Origin: Sphingobacterium griseoflavum
GTDB taxonomy: Bacteria; Bacteroidota; Bacteroidia; Sphingobacteriales; Sphingobacteriaceae
Length of the DNA stretch: 64,000 bases
Assembly: GCF_014653155.1 (NCBI RefSeq)
Contig: NZ_BNAF01000011.1
Coordinates: 124,001-188,000, forward strand
Direction: 5' to 3'
The position numbers and the translations under genes are program-made. A model generated the notes under the pieces. It saw nothing but the letters and a program-made list of their open reading frames with translations. It ran no database searches and was not told the origin of the DNA. This document shows, one piece after another, positions 45,415-54,320 of this stretch (its first letter is position 1; every line of letters begins with the position of its first letter).

Positions 45415-46764
45415 ATGATAAAGAAGCTGAAAAATATTATTCAATTATTGCGGACTGTGGACTTGGAACAGATTGAGAAGCTTTCACAAAAGGTTGATCT
45501 GCCTGCTGTTATGAAAGCCGTATCCAAAATGGAAGACAATCAGTTAAAAGGCTTGATGAAAATGCTGACCAGTTCAAGTAAAAAGCGGGAAGCACCGCCA
45601 ATAGATGCTGATTTTTATGCTGTTGAAGCCAAGCTTTCGCCGGAGGATCGGGCGCTACAGTTGCGTATACGTACTTTTTTGGAAACAGAAATTAAGCCCA
45701 TTGTCAATAAATATTGGTTGCACGATGAGTTTCCTTTTGAGATTATTCCCAAGTTGGCAGCGTTGAATGTTTGCGGTTATGTATATGAAGGTTATGGCTG
45801 TGCGGGTGGGTCGTCTCTCATGGACGGCATTATCGCCGCCGAGTTCGGCCGAATAGATCCCTCGATAGCTACATTCTTGGGTGTGCAAAGCGGCTTGGCC
45901 ATGGGATCGATTTACCTTTGCGGATCCGAGGAACAGAAACAAGAGTGGCTTCCGAAAATGCAGCGTCTGGAAAAGATAGGTGCATTTGGCTTGACAGAGC
46001 CGGAGGTAGGATCAGCCACGGCAGGGGGACTCACCACCACCTGCAAGAAGACTGAAGCGGGATGGGTTTTGAACGGACAAAAGAAATGGATCGGCAACTC
46101 CACGTTTTCTGATATGACGATTATCTGGGCCAGGGATCTCGAGGATGGACAGGTCAAAGGGTTTATTGTCCGAAAAGAGAACCCCGGCTTTGCAGTGGAA
46201 AAGATCAAGGGCAAGATGGCGCTTCGCATCGTACAAAATGGATTGATCACACTGACCGACTGTCTGGTGCCAGAGAGCGATCGACTAACAGGAGCTAACA
46301 GTTTTAGAGATACGGCTAAGGTATTGCAGATGACTCGTGCAGGTGTTGCGTGGATGGCTGTAGGCTGCGCACGTGGGGCATATGAGAATGCGTTGGCATA
46401 CACCTTGCAACGCAAACAATTTGGGAAACCTATTGCTTCTTTTCAGCTTATCCAAAACCATTTGGTGGAAATGCTCTCTAATTTAACAGCTATGCAAACC
46501 TTGGCTTTCCGTCTGTCCGAACTGCAGGACGAAGGTAAGTTGAAAGATGAGCACGCATCATTGGCGAAGGTGTTCTGTACTTTACGGACAAGGGATATTG
46601 TTTCCCGTGCACGCGAAGTGATGGGCGGAAACGGTATTCTGTTGGAGTACAATGTAGCCCGTTTTCTTGCCGACGCTGAAGCTATTTATTCGTACGAAGG
46701 TACAAAAGAGATCAATTCCCTTATCGTGGGGCGCAGTATTACAGGGTTCAGTGCTTTCGTGTAA
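45415..46764 (+). CDS. Acyl-CoA dehydrogenase (glutaryl-CoA dehydrogenase-like)
   Basis: A 449-residue FAD enzyme. GLTEPEVGSATAGGLTTT and the flavin-contact WIGNSTFSDMTIIWARD are present. The catalytic base is Glu428 in YEGTKEINSLIVGRSITG, a context typical of glutaryl-CoA dehydrogenase. The first 55 residues are a helical N-terminal extension (LRTVDLEQIEKLSQKVDLPA) not found in most family members. Substrate assignment stays open. It is monocistronic and ends at a shared terminator with yidC. Confidence 0.85.
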   Translation: MIKKLKNIIQLLRTVDLEQIEKLSQKVDLPAVMKAVSKMEDNQLKGLMKMLTSSSKKREAPPIDADFYAVEAKLSPEDRALQLRIRTFLETEIKPIVNKYWLHDEFPFEIIPKLAALNVCGYVYEGYGCAGGSSLMDGIIAAEFGRIDPSIATFLGVQSGLAMGSIYLCGSEEQKQEWLPKMQRLEKIGAFGLTEPEVGSATAGGLTTTCKKTEAGWVLNGQKKWIGNSTFSDMTIIWARDLEDGQVKGFIVRKENPGFAVEKIKGKMALRIVQNGLITLTDCLVPESDRLTGANSFRDTAKVLQMTRAGVAWMAVGCARGAYENALAYTLQRKQFGKPIASFQLIQNHLVEMLSNLTAMQTLAFRLSELQDEGKLKDEHASLAKVFCTLRTRDIVSRAREVMGGNGILLEYNVARFLADAEAIYSYEGTKEINSLIVGRSITGFSAFV

Positions 46765-46932
46765 GGCATAAACGAATGGTCATTTCCGGTTGTCTGGAAA
46801 AGCAGATGTGCTGAAAGTGGCAAGGTATTCAATGTGTCCGACATGCAATCGAAACGTCTGTCGATCGGATCGCAGAGAATGGAGATGTGGTAGATGTCGG
46901 CAAGATAACCGGAAACGCAAATAGGATGCAAT

Positions 46933-46972
46933 AAAAAAGAATAGTCCGGAAACTCTCCGGGCTATTCTTTTT
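46933..46972. terminator. Bidirectional terminator between acyl-CoA dehydrogenase and yidC
   Basis: AAAGAATAGTCCGG (46936-46949) pairs with CCGGGCTATTCTTT (46957-46970), flanked by A run on the left and T run on the right, so it works on both strands. It is 16 bases beyond the yidC stop. Confidence 0.85.
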
Positions 46973-46988
46973 TATTGTGTCAGCAACC

Positions 46989-48800
46989 TTACTTCTTTTT
47001 CTGGTTGGCTTGTTGTTGGCGCATCATATCTTCCATTTTTTGCTGGAAAGATGATTTCTTCTGTACTTTCGGATTCTTTTTATTCGATTCGATCTTGGCG
47101 AGGATCTTTTCATCGTCAACAAACTGACGGATAAGTACCTGTGTTAAGAAAGTGAATACCGCAGCCAGGAAATAATAATAGTTTAGTCCGGCAGGGAAGT
47201 TGTTCAATACAAAGAAGAAAATCAAGGGCATGATATAACCGATGTATTTCATTTGATTATTTGCTGCACCCGATGTGGAATTGTTGTACCAAGTCGTCAA
47301 TAAGGTGGTCAGGGTCATCAATACACACATTAAAGAGATGTGGTTGATACCGAAGATGGCCGGGAATGTAATTGCCGCATCGTAGGTAGACAAATCTTTA
47401 ACCCAAAGAAAGCTTTCCCCGCGTAGCTCGAACAGGTTAGGGAAGAAAAAGAAAAAGGCGAGGGTAAACGGCATTTGCAGCACCAAAGGTAAGCATCCGC
47501 CCAATGGATTTACACCGGCTTGTTTGTAGAGCTTCATCTGCTCCTGTTGCAGCAGCATCGGGTTATCGTCGCCCACTTTTTCCTTTATTTCATCCAACTG
47601 CGGCTTCAATACACGCATTTTGGCCATCGACTGGTAGGATTTATAGGTGAGTGGGAAGAGTACGCCTTTCAGGAATATCGTTAAGACCAAAATGATAATC
47701 CCATAGCTCAGCGCAAATCCGTCCAAGAAGTCAAAAATTGGAACGGTGATAAATTTGTTGATCCAGCCCATTGGTCCCCATCCCATGTTGATGATTTGTT
47801 GGAAATCATTTCCTTGAGCCTTCAGGACTTTGTATTGGTTTGGTCCGAAAAAGAAATTAAAGGAGTATTGGTTGTCTTTTTGCGCAGCAAATTCGAGGTC
47901 AGCGCTAGCTTTGTAGTGCTTCACCACATGTGGAGCTGCATCCGCGCGAACATCGAGTTCTGTATTCGATAAAGGTTGATTGGAAGTCAATACTGCCGAA
48001 AAGAAATGCTGTTTGAAAGCGATCCAGTTCAATTTTTCTTCCGGTTTTTCATTATCGTCGCTTGTTTCGGAAAGGTGCTCCACAGCACCGGCTACCTCTT
48101 TGAAAAAGATGGTTGATTTTTCCCGTTCCGACTTGCCGTTGAGCTCTTTTTGAAGCAATGTGGTTTCCCAGTTTAGCGCTATGCTTCTGGTTTTGACATC
48201 CATAAGATTTTGGATACCCACCGCCTTTACGTCTAAGCCCAAGCTGTATTCATTCCCTTTAATGGAGTAAGTGTATTCCAGATATTGGGTATCACTGTAA
48301 TTCAATCGGAAGGTAACCGACTGCGCATCTTCGCCGGTTACTGAAACACTGCTATTTTGGGGTGCAAAATTCAAGGTGCTGGTGTTGATGTTTTCACCGT
48401 TGGCTTTAAACGCAAACCCGAAGCTGTTGTAGTTTTCTTCCAAAATCATCAATGGCTTACCATCGTAGTTTGTTTCATCTTTCAGTTGGACCGATTTTAT
48501 CTGTCCGCCTTTCGAACTGATTTTGGCGATTATCTTCTCATTTTCCAAGGTCAACACCTGTTCTTCACCTAAACGTGCGTTGCCAAAGGGTTGGCCCAGC
48601 ACGGCGGCAGAGTCGATGACGCTTGGAACATTCGCCTTTAACGTGTCGGCCAATGGCGATAATCCTTCTTTGGCTCTTTTAATTGAATCTTGGAGTTTTT
48701 GTTCTTGTTTCAATTCCTGCTCGGAAGGTTTCATCAAATAAAACGAGCCTGCCAGAATTCCAAAAATCAGCACTAATCCAATTAGGGTATTTCTATCCAT
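46989..48800 (-). CDS. yidC: Membrane protein insertase YidC
   Basis: A 603-residue Oxa1/YidC insertase. It has an N-terminal membrane helix (LIGLVLIFGILAGSFYLM), a large periplasmic beta domain (about 60-350) and the C-terminal insertase core from about 360. The cytoplasmic-groove position that is Arg in E. coli is Lys here (LTIFLKGVLFPLTYKSYQSM). The tail is very basic and Gln-rich (MRQQQANQKKK), likely ribosome-interacting. It lies 41 bp after pyrG in the same direction. Confidence 0.95.
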   Translation of the reverse strand: MDRNTLIGLVLIFGILAGSFYLMKPSEQELKQEQKLQDSIKRAKEGLSPLADTLKANVPSVIDSAAVLGQPFGNARLGEEQVLTLENEKIIAKISSKGGQIKSVQLKDETNYDGKPLMILEENYNSFGFAFKANGENINTSTLNFAPQNSSVSVTGEDAQSVTFRLNYSDTQYLEYTYSIKGNEYSLGLDVKAVGIQNLMDVKTRSIALNWETTLLQKELNGKSEREKSTIFFKEVAGAVEHLSETSDDNEKPEEKLNWIAFKQHFFSAVLTSNQPLSNTELDVRADAAPHVVKHYKASADLEFAAQKDNQYSFNFFFGPNQYKVLKAQGNDFQQIINMGWGPMGWINKFITVPIFDFLDGFALSYGIIILVLTIFLKGVLFPLTYKSYQSMAKMRVLKPQLDEIKEKVGDDNPMLLQQEQMKLYKQAGVNPLGGCLPLVLQMPFTLAFFFFFPNLFELRGESFLWVKDLSTYDAAITFPAIFGINHISLMCVLMTLTTLLTTWYNNSTSGAANNQMKYIGYIMPLIFFFVLNNFPAGLNYYYFLAAVFTFLTQVLIRQFVDDEKILAKIESNKKNPKVQKKSSFQQKMEDMMRQQQANQKKK

Positions 48801-48841
48801 TTTTTATTTTTTTATTTACAAATTTCCTATCCTGTCGATCA

Positions 48842-50449
48842 TTAACCTTTTTTGTTGGCTAAAGAAGCGGCTACAAAGCTAACAAAAAGTGGGTGAGGAT
48901 TTGCCACGGTGGATTTTAATTCTGGGTGAAATTGTCCAGCGACGAAAAAAGGATGGTTTTTGAGTTCTACAATTTCGACCAATCCCGTCTTTGGATTTAT
49001 GCCAGAGGCGACCATGCCAGCTTCTTCGTATTGTTTCAGGTAATCGTTATTGAATTCATAACGGTGTCTGTGTCTTTCCGAAATTTTTGATTTGCCATAA
49101 ATACCAAAAGCTTTGGAGCCTTTTTTAATCTCACAGTCGTAGGCTCCAAGGCGCATCGTGCCGCCCATATTCTTGATCGTTTTTTGCTCTTCCATGAGGT
49201 TAATGACCGGATGTGCTGTTTTTTCGTCCATTTCAAAGCTATTGGCGCCTTGGAGACCAAGCACGTTTCTGCCAAATTCGATAACAGAACACTGCATACC
49301 CAAGCAAATTCCAAAGAATGGAATCTTGTTCTCGCGCACGTACCGTATGGCGGCAAGCTTACCGTCTAGTCCGCGTTCGCCAAAGCCGGGAGCCACCAAC
49401 ACACCGTTGAGGTCTTTCAGCTTGTCTTTGACATTTTCATCGTTTAAGCTTTCTGCTGCTATGTATTTTACTTTCACCTTGGTCTCATTGTTTGCTCCGG
49501 CATGGATAAAAGCTTCGGTGATCGATTTGTAGGCATCGGGTAGCTCCACGTATTTTCCGACCAGACCAATTTGCACTTCGTCCGTAGGGTTTTTCAATTT
49601 TCCCAAGAAAATTTTCCAGCTTTCCAGATCAGGTTCCTGCTTGGTAGATAACTTCAGCTTAGTAAGTGCCGTTTTATCTAAATGTTCCCGCAGCATATTG
49701 AGTGGAACATCATAAATCGTCGTGGCATCTATAGACTCTACTACCGCATTGATGTTGACGTTACAGAATTGTGCCAGTTTTTTTCGGATATCTTGGTTGA
49801 GTTTATGTTCCGTACGGCAGACGAGGATATCCGGTTGGATACCGTACTCCAGCAATGTCTTTACCGAATGCTGCGTAGGTTTTGTTTTTAGTTCGCCAGC
49901 TGCGGCCAGGTAAGGAACCAATGTGAGGTGGATCACCAGCGAGTCGCTGTTTCCCAATTCCCAGCGCAATTGTCTTACGGCTTCTATGAATGGTAGCGAT
50001 TCAATATCGCCCACGGTTCCGCCCAACTCGGTAATGACGATGTCATACTCGCCGGTTTGGCCAAGGAGCTGCATGCGTCTTTTTATCTCGTCAGTAATAT
50101 GCGGAACAACTTGTACCGTTTTGCCGAGATAGGCGCCGGCACGTTCCTGCTCGATAACATGTTGATAAATCCGCCCTGTGGTTACATTATTTGCCTGAGA
50201 AGTCGCCGCATTGAGAAAGCGTTCATAATGTCCGAGATCCAAATCGGTTTCGGCACCATCTTCGGTTACATAGCACTCTCCGTGTTCGTAAGGATTTAAT
50301 GTTCCTGGATCGATGTTGATGTAAGGGTCGAACTTTTGGATGGTTACTTTAAAACCGCGAGCTTGAAGGAGTTTGGCAAGCGATGCTGCAACAATGCCCT
50401 TTCCCAACGACGAGGTTACGCCGCCCGTAACGAAGATATATTTACTCAT
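48842..50449 (-). CDS. pyrG: CTP synthase
   Basis: A 535-residue enzyme making CTP from UTP, ATP and glutamine. The synthetase domain starts [20 protein letters not shown]. The glutamine amidotransferase domain has the nucleophilic Cys in [15 protein letters not shown] and the His/Glu pair in FHPEL. Length is normal. It is the first gene of a pyrG-yidC transcript. Confidence 0.97.
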   Translation of the reverse strand: MSKYIFVTGGVTSSLGKGIVAASLAKLLQARGFKVTIQKFDPYINIDPGTLNPYEHGECYVTEDGAETDLDLGHYERFLNAATSQANNVTTGRIYQHVIEQERAGAYLGKTVQVVPHITDEIKRRMQLLGQTGEYDIVITELGGTVGDIESLPFIEAVRQLRWELGNSDSLVIHLTLVPYLAAAGELKTKPTQHSVKTLLEYGIQPDILVCRTEHKLNQDIRKKLAQFCNVNINAVVESIDATTIYDVPLNMLREHLDKTALTKLKLSTKQEPDLESWKIFLGKLKNPTDEVQIGLVGKYVELPDAYKSITEAFIHAGANNETKVKVKYIAAESLNDENVKDKLKDLNGVLVAPGFGERGLDGKLAAIRYVRENKIPFFGICLGMQCSVIEFGRNVLGLQGANSFEMDEKTAHPVINLMEEQKTIKNMGGTMRLGAYDCEIKKGSKAFGIYGKSKISERHRHRYEFNNDYLKQYEEAGMVASGINPKTGLVEIVELKNHPFFVAGQFHPELKSTVANPHPLFVSFVAASLANKKG

Positions 50450-50517
50450 AGCAATAATGGAATTTCAACTATTTTGGATCGAAAAAACGACCGCAAATCT
50501 GCTTTATGTACGGGATA

Positions 50518-50525
50518 CAAAGGTA
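50518..50525 (-). promoter_or_regulatory. Candidate -7 box (TACCTTTG) for pyrG-yidC
   Basis: On the minus strand TACCTTTG fits TAnnTTTG, 68 bases before the pyrG start. The -33 position reads TCG rather than TTG. Confidence 0.45.
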
Positions 50526-50653
50526 AGTTTTTTTGCAGACTAACCGAAATTTAAATATGGATTATCTGTGGCCTTCTGTGGGAACGCGCGGATCCTTGAT
50601 CAGCTTATATTCCCTGCAAGATACCATACAATGATACCTCGCAGGGAAAAAAA

Positions 50654-51736
50654 TTATTTCATGGCGCGTAATAACTGGATGGTGGCAGGGTCGAAATCTG
50701 CTTCACCAAATAAGGAGATGCCGGCAGCGCCGTGCTCTTTGGCAAGCGTGATACCGGTTTTCAGCTCTTCCAGGTTTTTAAAATCCGGGAGATAAAGGCC
50801 CGCATACAATGGATATTTGCCCTGTAAACTTTGGACACCCTCTGCTACGGCAGTCCCGATCCAGTGTATCGGCTCCTTGTAAAAGCCGTGGTATATCATC
50901 GGGAACACACCAGACAGGTTCCAGCTTGGCCAGTCTTGACGTACGATTCTCCGGGCAAGGTCTGGGGTGGGAAACACTGCGGCAGTAACCGGTTTTTTGT
51001 ATTCCTCGGCTGCTGTGCATATGCGGTTTACGATTTTGGTGATCTGCCCATAGCGGAATGAACGCCACGAAAGGCTCTGTTCCGGACGCTCAACCTGGTC
51101 GATGTCTATACCTGTTTCCTTCAGAAATGCCGCTTTGCTAAATTCGCTGTAGCAAAAATCGTAATCCGCCAATTCGGTCGATTGATCAAGGTTATAGTTT
51201 TGCCATAGATTTACCGGCAGCACCACATCGGGATAGCGGATGTAGTCCAGGTGTAAGCCGTCAACATCTTCCTTGGCCAGCTGTTCGCGAGCTTTTTCTT
51301 CCAAGTATTTGGGCACATCTGGATGCGACGGACATAGGAAGCGGTAATAGCCTACATAGGGCGGATGGGTAGCGCAAGATTTTCCTGAACGGCTCACAGC
51401 ATAATATTCGGGATGGGCGGCAAGTAATTCTTTCTCGCCGCGGTTCATGGTCCACATCCAACGGTGCGTTTCCAGTCCGTGTTCCTTTGCCAGCTGGAAG
51501 TGGCGTGGGTTGTAGTCTTCAAAGAAGATTCCCCGCACACCGGCTTCCCGGTATGTTTTATACCGCTTTTTCAGTTGCGACTCGGTGTCTTTCGCATTCG
51601 GCCTTGCCCACAGCCAAAAGTCAAATAACAAAGGTTGTGAGGGCGTTTGCGGTGCGGCCTGCAAGGTTTTGCCGCCCACTTGAAGTGCCGCCAGACTGAG
51701 GCCGGCCGCTTTGATGAAGTTTCTTCTGCTATTCAT
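50654..51736 (-). CDS. Tat-exported glycoside hydrolase-like (GHL10-type) protein
   Basis: A 360-residue protein. The start at 51736 (MNSRRNFIKAAGLSLAALQV) gives a twin-arginine signal; it overlaps the previous gene's stop by 8 bp. The mature part has a TIM-barrel pattern (EAGVRGIFFEDYNPRHFQLA, DVDGLHLDYIRYPDVVLPVN, NLSGVFPMIYHGFY), which fits the GHL10/family-10-like glycosyl hydrolases. Possible acid residues lie in the LHLDYIRYPD strand. Coupling with a CBM9-like protein supports a carbohydrate role. The substrate is unknown. Confidence 0.72.
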   Translation of the reverse strand: MNSRRNFIKAAGLSLAALQVGGKTLQAAPQTPSQPLLFDFWLWARPNAKDTESQLKKRYKTYREAGVRGIFFEDYNPRHFQLAKEHGLETHRWMWTMNRGEKELLAAHPEYYAVSRSGKSCATHPPYVGYYRFLCPSHPDVPKYLEEKAREQLAKEDVDGLHLDYIRYPDVVLPVNLWQNYNLDQSTELADYDFCYSEFSKAAFLKETGIDIDQVERPEQSLSWRSFRYGQITKIVNRICTAAEEYKKPVTAAVFPTPDLARRIVRQDWPSWNLSGVFPMIYHGFYKEPIHWIGTAVAEGVQSLQGKYPLYAGLYLPDFKNLEELKTGITLAKEHGAAGISLFGEADFDPATIQLLRAMK

Positions 51737-52829
51737 GCACGGTATGATAATTTCCTTCACTATCCAAGCTGACGGTAATTTCCGTCATTGGATCGGTTAA
51801 GGTGAGTTTGTAAAAGGATTTAGCTTCATTCAGTAAAAATGTGTGGGACCAGGTGTTCATGGCCGGTAGCAGTAAGCTTTCATAGCCCGGTAGCCCTGCT
51901 ATTGTAGTGGCGAATTGTTTGTTTTTCCTATGATATACCTGTTGTAGGTAGAAAATGTTCCATGCAGCTTGCTCCAGTCGGAAATCCGGCGGCACAGCGG
52001 GGTTTGGCGTGGTAGATTCTACAAATTTGATAAAGCCCCAGCGTTCGGGGTGGTGCATGTTGATGACACCGATGGGCGACCACACCCAGTTCTCTTCGTC
52101 CAGGAACTTGCCACCATCTTTCCGACGTTGATATACGTTGTCCTGCACCTCATGTTGCCATTGTACGCGAGAGAAATTAATGCGCCAGTAGCTTCCAACT
52201 TTAGGAGGCATTTTCCGAGCGAACGTAGTTAACGAGTGGAAGGGAATGGCCATTTCCACCGCCCAAAACATATCGGTATCATTTGCGTTGTTGATGGAGC
52301 CGGCTACATGCACGGCGGATTGGAGGCCTTTAACATCCCAGTGCATGACCGCATCGCCACCCAAACGGTATGCTTTGGGCATCATGAGATCCATAACGGT
52401 ATTTAAGGCGTTTACTTCGATTTCGTAGTATAGCGGCTGATTGTCGAAGGGCTTTAAAAATACCTCGAAGTCATTATTATGGTAGATGATGGCGTCGCGT
52501 TTGCGGATATCGCCCCAGACATGGGGCTCTTCCAGTTGTGCGTAAATATACAGGTGCTGGTCATCCCACAGCATTTTCACTTTGCTGTTCAATGCTGGTT
52601 TCTTTTTGCTTGCCCCTTCTATATCAACGAAATCATCGCTCCAAGGTGCCTGTTGCCAAGCCTCCTCATCTGCTTTTCCGTCAACGTTGATTTGGCTGCT
52701 GATCTTTTTTGCAGCGTATACGCTAGGTGTCGATTGCATGCGTGCAATATCATCTGCTGTTTGCGCCGATACGGCGGATGAAGCAATTAAAAACGCGCTA
52801 CTAAGAGGAAAGGCTATATGTTTTATCAT
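51729..52829 (-). CDS. CBM9-like carbohydrate-binding protein
   Basis: A 366-residue exported protein. Signal peptide (AFPLSSAFLIASSAVSAQ), then a family-9-like carbohydrate-binding domain at about 40-245. Its typical stretches are INVDGKADEEAWQQAPW, VKMLWDDQHLYIYAQLEEPH and NNDFEVFLKP. The rest (about 250-366) is not recognised. It overlaps the GHL10-like gene by 8 bp. The pair may act on an extracellular glycan, but no PUL-type SusCD is near. Confidence 0.78.
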   Translation of the reverse strand: MIKHIAFPLSSAFLIASSAVSAQTADDIARMQSTPSVYAAKKISSQINVDGKADEEAWQQAPWSDDFVDIEGASKKKPALNSKVKMLWDDQHLYIYAQLEEPHVWGDIRKRDAIIYHNNDFEVFLKPFDNQPLYYEIEVNALNTVMDLMMPKAYRLGGDAVMHWDVKGLQSAVHVAGSINNANDTDMFWAVEMAIPFHSLTTFARKMPPKVGSYWRINFSRVQWQHEVQDNVYQRRKDGGKFLDEENWVWSPIGVINMHHPERWGFIKFVESTTPNPAVPPDFRLEQAAWNIFYLQQVYHRKNKQFATTIAGLPGYESLLLPAMNTWSHTFLLNEAKSFYKLTLTDPMTEITVSLDSEGNYHTVHE

Positions 52830-52951
52830 TTTCGAGGCTGAAAATACGTAATTACGCCTACAGAAAACATATGTAACATAAATTTTGTATTGCTGCCTTG
52901 CTGCGGTAATTTATCACGATGGGGTTGTCGCTATGCGGGCAAGCAATAAAA

Positions 52952-52979
52952 AAAGCTTCTATCTGCGGATAGAAGCTTT
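52952..52979 (-). terminator. Rho-independent terminator of rplS
   Basis: AAAGCTTCTATC (52952-52963) pairs perfectly with GATAGAAGCTTT (52968-52979) around TGCG. On the minus strand a T run follows. It is 27 bases beyond the rplS stop. Confidence 0.9.
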
Positions 52980-53006
52980 CTCGTATGTTTGAAGAAGTTA
53001 GCGGGA

Positions 53007-53354
53007 TTATACGCGTCTCGTTTTGATACGGGCAGCTTTACCAGTAAGGCCACGCAAGTAAAATAATTTTGCGCGACGTACTTTACCGTAGCTATTAACT
53101 TCTATTTTTTGAATGTTTGGTGAATTCACAGGGAAAATACGCTCAACACCGATACCGTTGGACATTTTACGAACGGTAAAAGTAGCATTCACACCTTCGC
53201 TATTTAACTGGATAACGACACCTTGGTACACCTGAACACGCTCTTTGTTTCCTTCGCGAATTTTATAATGAACGCTGATGGTATCTCCGGCTTTGAAAGC
53301 GGGATTTTCATTTTTTACGACCGCTTGTTCTTCTACAAATTTTACTAAATCCAT
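53007..53354 (-). CDS. rplS: 50S ribosomal protein L19
   Basis: A 115-residue ribosomal protein at the 30S-50S interface. [20 protein letters not shown] and the C-terminal [20 protein letters not shown] are diagnostic. It is monocistronic, with its own terminator. Confidence 0.96.
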   Translation of the reverse strand: MDLVKFVEEQAVVKNENPAFKAGDTISVHYKIREGNKERVQVYQGVVIQLNSEGVNATFTVRKMSNGIGVERIFPVNSPNIQKIEVNSYGKVRRAKLFYLRGLTGKAARIKTRRV

Positions 53355-53608
53355 GATTTTGAGTAATTATTAACGATTTATATCCTGTAAAAATCGGACT
53401 GCAATATTACAGCTTTTTTCTAAATAAAAAAAATACTTTTCAAATAATCTGCGCACCTTTTTACAAGTGCGTGCAAAGGTAGTGAAAATAAACAAACTAC
53501 GAAGAGGATTTTTACTTTTTTTAGCGAGCATTTCGGATACAGTAGGAATTAAACGATAAATTATCTTGCAATCAATGAAGCGTTTAGCAGGGTACGTTAA
53601 AAAAAAAC

Positions 53609-53638
53609 TTGACAGCAATAAATTATGCTGTATATTTG
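53609..53638 (+). promoter_or_regulatory. Consensus promoter of tRNA-Pro
   Basis: TTG (53609-53611), exactly 19 bases, TATATTTG (53631-53638). Full match to the Bacteroidota consensus, 30 bases before the mature tRNA. The preceding 250 bases back to rplS hold no gene that I can see. Confidence 0.8.
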
Positions 53639-53667
53639 TGCCACACAAAACAAAGGTGATACCTTTT

Positions 53668-53741
53668 CGGGGTGTAGCGTAGCCCGGTATCGCGCCACAT
53701 TTGGGATGTGGAGGTCGTAGGTTCGAATCCTGCCACCCCGA
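53668..53741 (+). tRNA. tRNA-Pro (anticodon TGG)
   Basis: Acceptor stem CGGGGTG (53668-53674) pairs with CACCCCG (53734-53740), discriminator A. The anticodon stem CCACA/TGTGG encloses the loop TTTGGGA, giving anticodon TGG and the G37 usual for tRNA-Pro. The T-arm holds GGTTCGAATCC. CCA is not encoded. The 3' end is repeated 125 bases downstream. Confidence 0.97.
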
Positions 53742-53866
53742 CAAAAAAAGCTCGACGAAAGTCGGGCTTTTTTTGTGGTTGGCATATTCGAACCGTGGTT
53801 CGATCCGTTGGAGCTTCAGGGTTTGTGTTGGGGGCTTGCGGGGCTGAAGCAATCCTGCCACCTCGA
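53726..53866 (+). repeat. Direct repeat of the tRNA-Pro 3' end (att-like)
   Basis: AATCCTGCCACCCCGA at 53726-53741 recurs as AATCCTGCCACCTCGA at 53851-53866, 15 of 16 bases identical. A copied tRNA 3' end is the usual mark of a site-specific integration at the tRNA. The 109 bases between copies contain the tRNA terminator and no recognisable gene. Confidence 0.65.
53749..53775 (+). terminator. Rho-independent terminator of tRNA-Pro
   Basis: AGCTCGAC (53749-53756) pairs with GTCGGGCT (53761-53768) around a GAAA tetraloop, then seven Ts. Confidence 0.9.
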
Positions 53867-54060
53867 TGAAACTGCACAGCAGAAAACGCCTGTACAGCAA
53901 ACAGGAGGTGCTCGACATGATGAACATGACGGAAATCACCTACCGCCGCAACCTGAAGAAAGGATTGCTGAACCCGATACGCATAGCTGGGGTCGACCTG
54001 TATTTTGAGGAAGACCTGATCGAGGCCATGAACGAAAGCCGGCGCAAAGGCAAGCTGTGA
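53866..54060 (+). CDS. Excisionase-like helix-turn-helix protein
   Basis: A 64-residue protein (RLYSKQEVLDMMNMTEITYRR followed by a wing-like VDLYFEEDLIEAM), the pattern of small MerR/excisionase-type DNA-binding proteins in Bacteroidota mobile elements. The quoted stretch spans about residues 8-28. Its ATG overlaps the second copy of the tRNA 3' end. It could regulate or direct excision of an element once integrated here; no integrase gene is intact in the window. The stop overlaps a GTG of a following open frame. Confidence 0.6.
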   Translation: MKLHSRKRLYSKQEVLDMMNMTEITYRRNLKKGLLNPIRIAGVDLYFEEDLIEAMNESRRKGKL

Positions 54061-54320
54061 ACGCCGTACAGGAGCAGCCCAAACCAGACCTAAACCTCAA
54101 CCTATTCCTTTGCCTAGCCTCAAGCTGCCTACACCTTTTTGAAGCGGCCCTAACCCGCGGGTGCATCGCCTTCCGTTTTTCTTGCGTAGCTGATCGACGT
54201 GCTTTTGACAACCATCAACACGAGTTTGACGGTGAAAAAAGGTTTTTCTTCATCCAGCAGATGCGACCTGATGCTTGCTTGCACCGCGCATGCACTGGAC
54301 AATGTGCCGCAGATGGATGA
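54057..54320 (+). CDS. Doubtful ORF coupled to the HTH gene
   Basis: An 87-codon frame that starts with GTG inside the stop of the HTH gene (GTGA overlap), as coupled genes do. The product (NAVQEQPKPDLNLNLFLCLA at the start) matches nothing I know, and it overlaps the repeat-based ORF from 54199 in another frame. It may be non-coding. Confidence 0.2.
   Translation: MNAVQEQPKPDLNLNLFLCLASSCLHLFEAALTRGCIAFRFSCVADRRAFDNHQHEFDGEKRFFFIQQMRPDACLHRACTGQCAADG

Noticed and set aside
53370..53939. A 189-codon minus-strand ORF across tRNA-Pro
   Set aside because: It runs through a tRNA gene, its promoter and terminator, so it cannot be coding.
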